Below are positions 29,519 to 38,105 of a DNA stretch of 64,000 bases, piece after piece. The DNA lies in NCBI RefSeq assembly GCF_900451095.1, contig NZ_UGHV01000001.1:1860001-1924000 (forward strand), written 5' to 3'. The translations under genes were made by a program, and so were the position numbers. The first letter of the stretch is position 1. The number at the start of each line of letters is the position of its first letter. The notes beneath the pieces were generated by a model, which ran no database searches, had not been told where the DNA came from, and worked only from the letters and a program-made list of their open reading frames with translations. This stretch comes from Helicobacter canis. Lineage in GTDB: Bacteria > Campylobacterota > Campylobacteria > Campylobacterales > Helicobacteraceae.

Positions 29519-30541
29519 TTAGAAGTTTAGCCGTAGCCCAGAGCCTGCACGCGTTAGAGAGTAGTTAAACTCATACAAGCTATCCCCAAAGCCGTGTATC
29601 ACTTGAAAATATATGCCCACGCGCTTGCTTAAGCGATAAGTATAGCCAAGCTCAAGCCGCCCCTTCCAGTCCCAATACTCCTTGCTAAAGTAGTTATTAA
29701 AAATATTATTCACATAGAGTTCAAAAAGATGTCTTTTATACTCATACGACAATGCCATATCCCCAAAGCCGATATAAGAGGTGAGATTGTCATTATCCCC
29801 CATATCGCTGATCAAATGCTTGCCCACAGGCACCCACGCTCGAAGCGATAGCCCAAATCGCCCCCTTTGCCAATCAATCTGGGCGATAAAGCGATCAATA
29901 GACTTAGACCGCCGAAGCCAGCCCGGATCATCTTTGCTTAAGCCATCATTGCGAATATCTGCTTCTCCTACGACAAGATTATCCTTGCGCTCGCCATTGC
30001 TTAGGTGGATATAGCCTAGGCGCATTGTCGTGATATAGCCTCCTAAAAATGCTAGCTGCTTGGTGTAGTTAAACATAAAACTTGGGCTAAAGTTTATATC
30101 GCGCATAGGCTTAGAATCTTTGGCATTATAGATTTGAAACCAATGTGTCTGTGTATAAGCAAAGTCAAAATTACAATATTTGCACACAAGCTGCTCCAAA
30201 AACACCACGCGAAAGCTCACTTGAAACTTCATCTCCACGGGAATGTCATTCCTAGAATATGGCGGGCTAAAGCTGTAATATGCTGGCAAAATATAAATAG
30301 GGAGATTGTTTGCTAGCTGGATATATTTGGTCTTTGGATTTATGGGGGCGTTTTGCTCTGCTGGGGTTTGAAGCAAGAGATTGTTCTGCAAGGATTCTGG
30401 CAGGTCTTGATACAGCTGGCTTGATGGTATAGCGGTGGTCGTGCGATCTTTTGTCGTGTGATCTTGAGTAGAGCTAGAGTCTGCTTGCATAAGCAGCACA
30501 CACACTTGCAGCACCCACACAACCACCAGCACCCTACGCAC
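29519..30541 (-). CDS. pldA: Outer-membrane phospholipase A
   Basis: OMPLA hydrolyses acyl chains of phospholipids in the outer membrane; in H. pylori it contributes to haemolysis and acid adaptation. The 340-residue protein has a signal peptide (LVVVWVLQVCVLLMQA) and PldA landmarks: FDFAYTQTHWFQIYN, INFSPSFMF and the active-site strand YIHLSNGER with catalytic His and Ser, then alternating beta-barrel strands ending in phenylalanine (GLRLNF). A TATAAT lies at 30576-30581. Confidence 0.88.
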   Translation of the reverse strand: MRRVLVVVWVLQVCVLLMQADSSSTQDHTTKDRTTTAIPSSQLYQDLPESLQNNLLLQTPAEQNAPINPKTKYIQLANNLPIYILPAYYSFSPPYSRNDIPVEMKFQVSFRVVFLEQLVCKYCNFDFAYTQTHWFQIYNAKDSKPMRDINFSPSFMFNYTKQLAFLGGYITTMRLGYIHLSNGERKDNLVVGEADIRNDGLSKDDPGWLRRSKSIDRFIAQIDWQRGRFGLSLRAWVPVGKHLISDMGDNDNLTSYIGFGDMALSYEYKRHLFELYVNNIFNNYFSKEYWDWKGRLELGYTYRLSKRVGIYFQVIHGFGDSLYEFNYSLTRAGSGLRLNF

Positions 30542-30575
30542 TTTTGCCCTTTAGCTTAAATCTAACAAAGCCTTG

Positions 30576-30581
30576 ATTATA
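30576..30581 (-). promoter_or_regulatory. Sigma-70 -10 box for pldA
   Basis: TATAAT on the minus strand, 35-40 bases upstream of the pldA ATG, in the divergent gap with the LysE-family exporter. Confidence 0.4.
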
Positions 30582-30654
30582 GTGTATTTTTACGCGCATT
30601 AGGCTAGAATCCGCCAAATCAAAGATTCAAATCAAAGCTTCAAATAGAGGTGCT

Positions 30655-31314
30655 ATGAGTGCTGCTAATGTATTTATGCAAGGTATGCTACTTGGCATTA
30701 GTCTTATCGTAGTCATAGGTCCGCAAAATGCCTTTGTGATACGGCAAGGGCTTGCTCGTAGCCATATCCTTAGCGTGATTTGCGTGTGCTTGGCGTGCGA
30801 TATTGTAGTAATGGGGCTTAGTGTCTTTGGCATAGGCAGGGCAGTCAATCAAGGCAGCGTGTGGTTTTTTGTGCTTGGGGGGTGTGGGATAGGGTTTTTG
30901 CTCTTTTATGCCTTTGGCTCCTTTAGGGGTGCATATAGACTTCTTACAAGCAAAAACTTGCAGCAATCCCTAGAATCCAGCCACGCAGCCACCACGCAAA
31001 AACGCGCCATAGCAAGCACCCTAGCCCTAACACTCCTTAACCCAAACTTCTACATCGATACTTTTGTCATTATCGGCGGCGTGAGTGCCACGCTTACAGA
31101 TCCTAGCGCGAAGGGGGTGTTTTTCCTAGGGCTTATTGGGGTGTCATTTGTGTGGTATTTTGGCGTGGGGTATGGGGTCCGGGTGTTTTCTAGCTTTTTT
31201 CAAAGCCCTAGGGCGTGGGCAGCTCTAGAGTGCTTCACAGGCTGCATAATGTGCGCTTTATGCTATGGGCTAGGCGCAGTGCTATATACAGAATACAAGG
31301 GGCTATATGCCTAG
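30655..31314 (+). CDS. LysE/ArgO family amino-acid exporter
   Basis: A 219-residue inner-membrane protein with about six helices. The family signatures are PGPQNAF-like IGPQNAFVIRQGL near residue 22 and the LLNPNFYIDTFVIIGG segment in the second half, typical of LysE/ArgO exporters of basic amino acids. The exact substrate (lysine or arginine) cannot be read. It overlaps the following TIGR02757 gene by eight bases. Confidence 0.85.
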   Translation: MSAANVFMQGMLLGISLIVVIGPQNAFVIRQGLARSHILSVICVCLACDIVVMGLSVFGIGRAVNQGSVWFFVLGGCGIGFLLFYAFGSFRGAYRLLTSKNLQQSLESSHAATTQKRAIASTLALTLLNPNFYIDTFVIIGGVSATLTDPSAKGVFFLGLIGVSFVWYFGVGYGVRVFSSFFQSPRAWAALECFTGCIMCALCYGLGAVLYTEYKGLYA

Positions 31315-32929
31315 ATATACTAAGGCATTGCTGCAAGATCTGCTAGATCACGCCTACTATGCGCATAATCGCGCAGGAGCAATTAGCGAGCAAAATCTAG
31401 ACCCCTTGCTTGTCGTCTATGAAAACTCTCATCGCGCCAATCTCCCCGCTATCGCGCTTGTATGCGCGCTTTTTGCGTATGGGAGCGTGGGGGCTATCGT
31501 GGGGTTTTTGCGGAGGCTAGATTTTGGGCTGCTTGGTGGGGATTCGGTCTTGGGTAGGCAATGCGGCAGTGTTGCACTTTGTGGCAAAGGCACGACCACC
31601 AAGGTCGCTAACCTTCCCCCATTTTTGCAAAGCTACACGGTCCCCACCACAACCCCTAGAATCCTAGAAGAAGAAAATCAAGCCGAGTGTGAAAACGCTA
31701 TCTCACTAGAATCCACTTTTGAAAAAAGCTACGATTGTGGGGCAAACGCCCTATCTCTGTCATTGCGAGCTTTGGCGCAAGACAAAGCGCGACAATCCAC
31801 AAGCACAAAAAACACAAAGCGAAGCTTCTTTAGAAAAGTGGATTCTAGTAATGATTATTCTGCTAGCACAAAAGCTATGGATTGCCACGCCACTGCTGGT
31901 GCAGTGTCTCGCAATGACGATAAAAAAGTGGATTCTAGCGCAAGCCACAACGATTCTAGCACCGCGACAATTTTAAACGACTCTGCACAGGATTCTAGGA
32001 TTTTTGAGAACAAAGCCCAAAGTATAACCGCGCCACAGGCAAAAGTGGATTCTAGTTTTGAAACTATGGATTGCCACGCCTTGCCTAGCGACAAGGCTCG
32101 CAATGACGATAAAAAAGTGGATTCTAGGAATTTCACCCAGAATGCTGAAAATGTGTTTTGTAGCCAAGCAGCTAGGCGGCAGGATTTTGAGGCTAGAATC
32201 GTGGCTTTGCAAGGTGAGTCAAGGGCGCATACTTTGGCGTATGTAACCGCCGACTCGCCGCAGCAATCCGCGATTCTAGCCCAAAAGCCAACGCCCAAAC
32301 CAAGCAAAGCCGAATCCTCTAGACTAGAAAATATTTTGCACACCACCTTCCCCTACTACCGCTTCCAAACAAGCGACGATGTCAAGCTCCTCTTTGCAAG
32401 CCTAGCGTGCATTATCGACCAAGGCGGACTAGAATCCACTTTTGCCCACAAAGCCACGCCGCTAGCTATCATTAACGCCTTGCACCAAGCCATCTATCTC
32501 CACGCAAGCAGGATTCTAGCTAGCCCACTTTATGCGCCCTTTTTCACTCAAGATTACCGCGCGAGATTCTTAGCTAGCAAGACATTTTCCCAAGGCTTTA
32601 GCTTTCTTGTAGGCGTATCGCCTAGCTCGCCGCTGAAGCGGTGGCTTATGTTTCTACGCTGGCTAGTGCGCAAAGACCATATCGATCTAGGGCTATGGCA
32701 AGATCTTGTATCCCCTAGTGATTTGCTCCTCCCGCTTGATACCCACACCTTGCGTGTAAGTCGCGCTCTCTCACTGCTAAAGCGCAAAAGCTATGATAGA
32801 AAAGCCGTGCTAGAAGTAAGCATAGCCCTTAGGCGATTTTGCCCGCACGATCCTATCCGCTATGACTTTGCCCTCTATCGCTTAGGGCAGAGTGGAGAGC
32901 TAGCCACGATGATAGCTAGGCTTAAGTAG
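31307..32929 (+). CDS. TIGR02757 (DUF2400) family protein with a large repeat-derived insertion
   Basis: The ends match the TIGR02757 family: LDPLLVVYENSH and ALFAYGSVGAIVGFLRRLD at the N-terminus, and SPLKRWLMFLRWLVRKD, LPLDTHTLRVSRAL and DPIRYDFALYRLGQSG at the C-terminus. The family function is unknown to me; the C-terminal half recalls HhH DNA glycosylases. Residues 77-340 (about 264) are foreign: they start GGDSVLGRQCGS, contain [12 protein letters not shown] and MDCHA...RNDDK units, and end KPTPKPSKAESS. Family members are about 250-280 residues, so the insertion nearly doubles the protein while keeping the frame open. Overlaps the LysE-family gene by eight bases. Confidence 0.8.
   Translation: MPRYTKALLQDLLDHAYYAHNRAGAISEQNLDPLLVVYENSHRANLPAIALVCALFAYGSVGAIVGFLRRLDFGLLGGDSVLGRQCGSVALCGKGTTTKVANLPPFLQSYTVPTTTPRILEEENQAECENAISLESTFEKSYDCGANALSLSLRALAQDKARQSTSTKNTKRSFFRKVDSSNDYSASTKAMDCHATAGAVSRNDDKKVDSSASHNDSSTATILNDSAQDSRIFENKAQSITAPQAKVDSSFETMDCHALPSDKARNDDKKVDSRNFTQNAENVFCSQAARRQDFEARIVALQGESRAHTLAYVTADSPQQSAILAQKPTPKPSKAESSRLENILHTTFPYYRFQTSDDVKLLFASLACIIDQGGLESTFAHKATPLAIINALHQAIYLHASRILASPLYAPFFTQDYRARFLASKTFSQGFSFLVGVSPSSPLKRWLMFLRWLVRKDHIDLGLWQDLVSPSDLLLPLDTHTLRVSRALSLLKRKSYDRKAVLEVSIALRRFCPHDPIRYDFALYRLGQSGELATMIARLK
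31544..31677 (-). repeat. Family I modular hairpin element, copy C (loop 2), stem decayed
   Basis: Flanks match copies A, B, D and E (CCGAATCCCC edge, AACACTGCCGCAT, GGTAGCTTT-like and GTGGTGGGG edge), and the loop GGAAGGTTAGCGA...TCGTGCCTT is shared with copy D. The arms (31572-31590 and 31612-31630) mismatch at about eight of nineteen positions, unlike the other copies. It is the only family I copy found inside a gene, coding GRQCGSVALCGKG. Confidence 0.65.
32185..32325 (+). repeat. Family II modular hairpin element, copy G (loop 5)
   Basis: The stem begins CTAGAATCGTGGCTTTGC and closes with CAGCAATCCGCGATTCTAG (imperfect pairing). The loop has GCGCATACTTTGGCGTATG, itself a small palindrome. 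Outer right edge AGCAAAGCCGAATCC is common to copies F and H. Confidence 0.55.
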
Positions 32930-32960
32930 CAAATTATGCCGCGCAGGTTTATAAACATTG

Positions 32961-32966
32961 TATAAT
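32961..32966 (+). promoter_or_regulatory. Sigma-70 -10 box for speA
   Basis: TATAAT, 53-58 bases before the speA ATG at 33019, in the gap after the TIGR02757 gene. No clear -35. Confidence 0.55.
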
Positions 32967-33018
32967 GCCACCCTATGCGTAAAGCCCCAAAATAAGTGTG
33001 TATAGTAAGGAGTGTGAA

Positions 33019-34863
33019 ATGGTGGATTATGGGATCAAATATTGGTCAAATGATGATTTTATCATCGAAGATGGGCTTGTGAAAGTCAATTACCAAAACA
33101 AGCCTGCCTTGCTTGAGATCGTGCAAGAAATCCGCGAGAAAGGCTACAAAGGTCCCTTGCTTGTGCGCTTTCCTCATCTAATCCACAAGCAAATAAGCCA
33201 GCTGTTTAATGCCTTTAAAACTGCCATTGATGAATACCACTATAAAGGCTCTTTCAAAGCCGTTTTCCCGCTCAAAGTCAATCAAATGCCAAACTTTGTG
33301 CTGCCGCTTATGGACTGCGTGCAAGGGCTATCCTATGGGCTAGAGGCAGGCAGCAAGTCTGAGCTTATTGTCGCTATGGCTTATACCAATGCCAATGCCC
33401 CCATAACAGTCAATGGCTTTAAGGATAAAGAGATGATCTCCCTAGGCTTTATCGCTGCCAAAATGGGGCATCACATCACCCTAACCATTGAAGGGCTAAA
33501 TGAGCTAGAATCCATTATCCAAGTGGCGAAAGAGCTTGGCGCACCCTACCCTAATATCGGCTTGCGTATTAGGCTACACAGCACAGGCACAGGCGTATGG
33601 GGCAAGTCTGGCGGGATCAATGCCAAATTTGGGCTAACTTCTACCGAGCTTTTAGAAGCGATACGGCGGCTTGAAGACTCCAAGCTCCTAGCGCAATTTA
33701 CAATGATCCACTTCCACATAGGCAGCCAGATCAGCGATATTTCTCCGCTTAAAAAGGCGATCCGTGAAGTGGGCAATATCTACACAGAGCTGCGCAAAAT
33801 GGGGGCAAAAAACCTAACTTGTGTCAATATCGGTGGCGGACTAGCCGTAGAATACACCCAGCACGAGGGCGAAAATAATCGCAACTACACACTAAGCGAG
33901 TTTAGCGGCGATGTGGTCTTCTCGCTTAAAGAAATCGTGCGCAACAAGCAAGAAAAAGAGCCGGATATTTTCATAGAATCCGGTCGCTTTGTCTCGGCAA
34001 ACCACGCCGTTTTAGTCGCCCCTGTGCTAGAGCTTTTTAGCCAAGAGTATGATGAAAAAGCCCTGCGCTTGAAAGAAAACAACCCCCCGCTAATCGCCGA
34101 AATGCTCGATCTCTACCAAAGTGTGAGTGAGAAAAACGCCATTGAGTATTTGCACGATAGTCTTGATCATATGGAGTCGCTTTTGACACTCTTTGATCTA
34201 GGCTATATCGATCTAACTGATCGCTCCAACACCGAAATCCTCGTGCATTTAATCATCAAAAAAGTCATAAAACTCCTAAAGCACAAAAATCACAACGACA
34301 TTATTAGAATCCAAGAGCAAGTCCAAGAGCGATATTTGCTTAATTGCAGCTTTTTCCAGAGCTTGCCGGATTATTGGGGGCTTGGGCAGAGCTTCCCTGT
34401 GATGCCACTAGATAGGCTCAATCGCCGCCCCACTAGAAGTGCAAGCCTCTGGGATATTACTTGTGATAGCGATGGCGAGATCGCCTTTGATGCCAAAAAG
34501 CCCTTATACTTGCACGATGTTGATGTGATGAAAGAAGAGTATTTCCTAGGATTTTTCCTAGTGGGGGCGTATCAAGAGGTGCTAGGTATGCGGCATAATC
34601 TCTTCACCCACCCCACAGAATTTAGCGTGGTGTTTGATGATGATCTCAACAAGGGCTATGAGATAGAAAATCTGCTTGAGGCGCAAAATATCCTTGATGT
34701 GCTAGATGACTTAGACTATGACACCAAGGAGATCGAGCGGATTTTGAAGCAGCGCATTGATGATTCTGGCATTAGCGATGATGATAAAAAAGAAGTGCTA
34801 GGAATGCTCTATGTAATGCTTAGTGAAAATGGCTATTTACGCACCATCACCAAAGACCAGTAA
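33019..34863 (+). CDS. speA: Biosynthetic arginine decarboxylase
   Basis: SpeA decarboxylates arginine to agmatine for polyamine synthesis. I choose the ATG at 33019 (614 residues), which has an AAGGAG site six bases before it and starts MVDYGIKYWS as in H. pylori SpeA; the GTG at 32998 precedes that site. The alanine-racemase-like barrel carries the PLP-lysine motif FKAVFPLKVNQ, the GLEAGSKSEL segment and HFHIGSQ, with the substrate Cys/Asp region CDSDGEI near the C-terminus. The gene is followed by cysE after 13 bases, so the two are probably co-transcribed. Confidence 0.95.
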   Translation: MVDYGIKYWSNDDFIIEDGLVKVNYQNKPALLEIVQEIREKGYKGPLLVRFPHLIHKQISQLFNAFKTAIDEYHYKGSFKAVFPLKVNQMPNFVLPLMDCVQGLSYGLEAGSKSELIVAMAYTNANAPITVNGFKDKEMISLGFIAAKMGHHITLTIEGLNELESIIQVAKELGAPYPNIGLRIRLHSTGTGVWGKSGGINAKFGLTSTELLEAIRRLEDSKLLAQFTMIHFHIGSQISDISPLKKAIREVGNIYTELRKMGAKNLTCVNIGGGLAVEYTQHEGENNRNYTLSEFSGDVVFSLKEIVRNKQEKEPDIFIESGRFVSANHAVLVAPVLELFSQEYDEKALRLKENNPPLIAEMLDLYQSVSEKNAIEYLHDSLDHMESLLTLFDLGYIDLTDRSNTEILVHLIIKKVIKLLKHKNHNDIIRIQEQVQERYLLNCSFFQSLPDYWGLGQSFPVMPLDRLNRRPTRSASLWDITCDSDGEIAFDAKKPLYLHDVDVMKEEYFLGFFLVGAYQEVLGMRHNLFTHPTEFSVVFDDDLNKGYEIENLLEAQNILDVLDDLDYDTKEIERILKQRIDDSGISDDDKKEVLGMLYVMLSENGYLRTITKDQ

Positions 34864-34876
34864 GGATTAAGACACT

Positions 34877-35659
34877 ATGCAAGCCCCTAGCCTTTTTACT
34901 CTCATCAAAGAAGACTTCTCCACCCCAGCGCGCAAAGACCCCGCGCTAAAATCTAAAATCGAGCTGTTTTTCAACTATCCGGGCGTGATCGCGCTTGTGC
35001 ATTATCGACTCGCTCATAGTCTCTATGTGCGTGGCTTTAGGGTGCTAGCGCGTATGATTATGGGATTTGCGCAGTTTATGACAAATATCGACATTCACCC
35101 AGCGGCGCACATTGGGCGGCGTGTGTTTATCGACCACGGCATAGGCGTGGTGATCGGCGAGACGGCGATTATAGGCGATGATGTAACAATCTATCAAGGC
35201 GTGAGTTTGGGGGGCGTGAGCCTAGCACGAGAGAAACGCCACCCCACGCTAGAAAATGGTGTAGTTGTAGGGGCTGGGGCAAAGGTTTTGGGCGATATTA
35301 CTATCGGTGCAAATGCCAAAATCGGCGCAAACTCTGTCGTGATCAAAGATGTGCCCCAAGGCTGCACCGCCGTAGGCATACCAGCACGCATTATCACGCC
35401 AAAGCCAGAATCCACTTTTGCAAGCAAACCAAGCAGTGAGCTATGCCTAGCCCAAAGCAGCGGGACAAATGCCCTGCTCCCTGATGTAAGCAAGCAGGCG
35501 TTTTTGTATCTGCTAGAACGCATAGAGATCTTAGAGAAGCAAGCCCACATAGCAGATATGGACTGCCACAAAGCCCAAGAATCTATGCAGGAGCTAAAAA
35601 CACAGCTTGATAAACGATATAGAGAATATATCCAAGCCTTGCGAGACAAAGACTCTTGA
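34877..35659 (+). CDS. cysE: Serine O-acetyltransferase
   Basis: CysE acetylates serine for cysteine synthesis. The left-handed beta-helix hexapeptides and active-site segment are visible: [37 protein letters not shown] and LGGVSL, then [15 protein letters not shown]. At 260 residues it has a C-terminal extension beyond the core, starting [13 protein letters not shown] (one 15-mer word in frame) and ending in a charged helix. It follows speA. Confidence 0.93.
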   Translation: MQAPSLFTLIKEDFSTPARKDPALKSKIELFFNYPGVIALVHYRLAHSLYVRGFRVLARMIMGFAQFMTNIDIHPAAHIGRRVFIDHGIGVVIGETAIIGDDVTIYQGVSLGGVSLAREKRHPTLENGVVVGAGAKVLGDITIGANAKIGANSVVIKDVPQGCTAVGIPARIITPKPESTFASKPSSELCLAQSSGTNALLPDVSKQAFLYLLERIEILEKQAHIADMDCHKAQESMQELKTQLDKRYREYIQALRDKDS

Positions 35660-35906
35660 ATCCCACAATCCTAAACGCCCACACCACAAGGAATATCTTC
35701 TAGCAAGTTTATGTGCAGTCTTTCGCAAGATTCTAGCATTGTGTTGCGCGACTAAAGCCTTATAAAGCCGCAACTCACCTATCTCTCATAAAAAACTTAA
35801 GCCCTATCAACCCAAATGGCATAACTGCTTATGGGCAAAAGGGAATCACCAAAATTCTAGTAGATTCTAGTGTCTAGGCTTGTAAATAGTCTAGTTATTG
35901 ATATTT
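35660..35906. other. Gap between cysE and the accessory island
   Basis: Convergent gap of 247 bases with no gene or hairpin I can support. It has several TTCTAG/GATTCTAG half-words (35830-35895) but no full 15-mer. It marks the left edge of the AT-richer, repeat-poor segment that continues to about 43,200. Confidence 0.4.
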
Positions 35907-37214
35907 TTACTGAATCCACTCTTTATCTACACTTGAATGTAATGTCTCCCCTACCAAAAATCGCATTGGGACTTTTTGAGGCTCCTTTATACCACTGCAC
36001 TCAATGAGCATATACTCTCCAAGTGAAGAAATAACCTTTATCTTAGAAAGTATAAGCGTATTGTTTGCACCCTGTGTTGGCTGACATAAAGCAATAGATT
36101 CTATGGCTTCTTGTGTAAATACAAGCTTTTTTGCTGTGTAGTTGCCTATGTGGAATTTGCTTACAATAAGAGAACCTGAAAGGAAAAGCGTAACTACTAG
36201 GAACAAACCACCAGCCATAAATGAAAGTTTTATCACATTAAAACACTCAAATGCCAAAACCGCCATACAGGATATTAAGCAAACAATCAAACAAACAGAA
36301 AATAAGGCAAAATATCCAAAATCAACAAACTTAAACATTTGGATTATTATCAAGTAAAATGAGAGTAGCAAAAATGATGATAAGCAAAATAGTCCTATCT
36401 CTTTAAAACTAAAATGTAATGTAATTTTTAAGAATCCTATCGCCAAGCCAACACACATAACAAGTGTGATAATAAGCGCAGTGGTAAATTCCTTATCTAT
36501 AAAATCACTTCCTAATTCTACCGCTGCAATAAGCACAAAAAGCCCAACAATGGGCGATACATAAATAGAAGCAAAAACTATGCTTAATGTATTTTTTGGT
36601 CTTGGCTTACCATAAAATATGCGATGAATAGCATAAATAGGGTAAAGAAAAAACATACTTAGCACGAAAGCAATAAAAATGCCCAAAACAGTCGTAGCAA
36701 AAGCATAATACAGCACACTATCCTTGCTAATAGTTGGCAAATATTGAGCATTAAAAGCAAAATAAACTATCAAAATCAATGCCCCAATGACAGCTGGAAT
36801 CCAAATAAGCAGAGATAAATGCTTGCCTACATATTTTCCCACACCTTTAAGCGACTCGATAAATTCTTGCGTATCATAACGAATCTGCAATTCCCGCAAA
36901 TATCTTATTGTCATCTCTAATGTATCTTTTTTTGTCTGCGATTCCTTTTTGATATTTTGCAATATCGCACACACAGCGTAATGTATTTGCCTATCAAGCT
37001 CATCAATTTTTTGCCTTTTATTATCTATGTCTTGAAAATCATCAAATACTTCACTTTTTTGCTCCATATACTTATTAAAACTCTCAACAGCAACGAGTTT
37101 TTCACTATTATCTTTATATAACTCACGCAAAGTTTGGATAGGTTTTTCCATATCTGCATATTGCGCAAGAAATAATTCCCTTTTAGCACAAAGATTTTGT
37201 AATGACACTTTCAC
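35907..37214 (-). CDS. Multi-pass membrane protein with N-terminal coiled coil, unknown function
   Basis: A 435-residue protein. Residues 1-130 are charged and helical (YRDTQ-type coiled coil), residues 135-350 contain about eight hydrophobic segments, and the last 85 residues form a soluble tail with Cys (LCQPTQGANN, YMLIECSG). No recognised family. It is visibly AT-richer than neighbours and lacks the 15-mer word, consistent with recent acquisition alongside the restriction locus. Confidence 0.6.
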   Translation of the reverse strand: MKVSLQNLCAKRELFLAQYADMEKPIQTLRELYKDNSEKLVAVESFNKYMEQKSEVFDDFQDIDNKRQKIDELDRQIHYAVCAILQNIKKESQTKKDTLEMTIRYLRELQIRYDTQEFIESLKGVGKYVGKHLSLLIWIPAVIGALILIVYFAFNAQYLPTISKDSVLYYAFATTVLGIFIAFVLSMFFLYPIYAIHRIFYGKPRPKNTLSIVFASIYVSPIVGLFVLIAAVELGSDFIDKEFTTALIITLVMCVGLAIGFLKITLHFSFKEIGLFCLSSFLLLSFYLIIIQMFKFVDFGYFALFSVCLIVCLISCMAVLAFECFNVIKLSFMAGGLFLVVTLFLSGSLIVSKFHIGNYTAKKLVFTQEAIESIALCQPTQGANNTLILSKIKVISSLGEYMLIECSGIKEPQKVPMRFLVGETLHSSVDKEWIQ

Positions 37215-37309
37215 TCCTTGTGTCTTTTGTTGGTGTTAGCTAGATTCTACAAGTTTATTCATAACAAATATTAGCATTTGAATCGCTATTATTTTTGCCA
37301 CCACTCCGC

Positions 37310-38056
37310 TTATCTCAACGCGCTCTCTTGCTTCTTATCCCCTTTCACATTAGCATTTTGCACATAGCCTACAATGGCATTACCATTAGGATTTGTATCC
37401 TTTGAAAACTCCATTAACATAATCTTTGTAAAACCATTAAGAGATTTTGGTGCAAGTAGTATCGCCCCATAGTCCCTTCTTGCATTTTCCCCCTCACTAT
37501 TTAGAATCTTTGTATAAAGCACAGGGGATTTTAGGCTTGGATTTTCATAGATTTTTACCGCACCTATCTGGCTTACTAGCTCTAGCGTTACTTGTTGTGA
37601 TTTATCTATTGTTTCGTGCAATTCTTTTATGCGATGATTTATCGCTTGATACAAACAGGTTAAAAGCTCTCCGCCATCTTTTGCCTTAACACATTTCATA
37701 TTACGCTCTTTTAGCCATTGTAGTTGCTCTTTTTTAAGCCTAGATTTTTGCTCATTGCTCCACGCAAAAGCAAGCGCATATTCAAACATCGCATTTAAGC
37801 TCACATCATCACGCAGAGTATAAAAGCTATTGCAAATGCCTTTTTCAACCTTACTCAAACCCTGCTTCTCACAATCAAAGCTCCCTCTAAATCGCGGATA
37901 GATTCCACTGAGAGTGCCTGCCCTACTCTCATCACTTGGCGTCTCACAAGTGCTAGAATCTAACCCCTTACTAGAGTGAAAATAAATCCCTTTAGAATCT
38001 ATTTGTAGCCTTGCATTGTAGCTACATTGTATTGAGCCAACACCCACTCTAAACAA
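37310..38056 (-). CDS. LprI/DUF1311-like protein, probably 5' truncated
   Basis: Residues 55-135 match the DUF1311/LprI pattern: FDCEKQGLSKVEKGICNS, then NEQKSRLKKEQLQWLKERN and a Cys pair (CVKAKDGGELLTC). Such proteins are normally exported (lysozyme-inhibitor-like) with a signal peptide. None is present here: the frame opens with TTG at 38056 and meets a stop immediately upstream, then the divergent methylase starts only 49 bases away. I infer that the 5' end was lost when the neighbouring locus arrived. 248 residues as read. Confidence 0.55.
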   Translation of the reverse strand: MFRVGVGSIQCSYNARLQIDSKGIYFHSSKGLDSSTCETPSDESRAGTLSGIYPRFRGSFDCEKQGLSKVEKGICNSFYTLRDDVSLNAMFEYALAFAWSNEQKSRLKKEQLQWLKERNMKCVKAKDGGELLTCLYQAINHRIKELHETIDKSQQVTLELVSQIGAVKIYENPSLKSPVLYTKILNSEGENARRDYGAILLAPKSLNGFTKIMLMEFSKDTNPNGNAIVGYVQNANVKGDKKQESALR

Positions 38057-38105
38057 TTATTTATTTAATGGTAAAATTCCATAATTAAATCCCATAAGGA
38101 AACTA

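Larger units (their letters stand above)
31535..32326 (+). repeat. Composite in-frame repeat block inside the TIGR02757 gene
   Basis: This roughly 790-base block codes residues 77-340. Its left end is a whole family I element (copy C), its right end a family II element (copy G), and between them lie about five 15-mer words and three short GTCATTGCGAGC-type palindromes. Its termini match the ends of the mutS2 insertion at the DNA level (GGTGGGGATTCGG and GGCTTTGCTTGG/TTTGG on opposite strands). Confidence 0.7.

Noticed and set aside
29510-29530. Fusion of pseG and pldA
   Set aside because: Both have their own start and stop, with an eleven-base gap.
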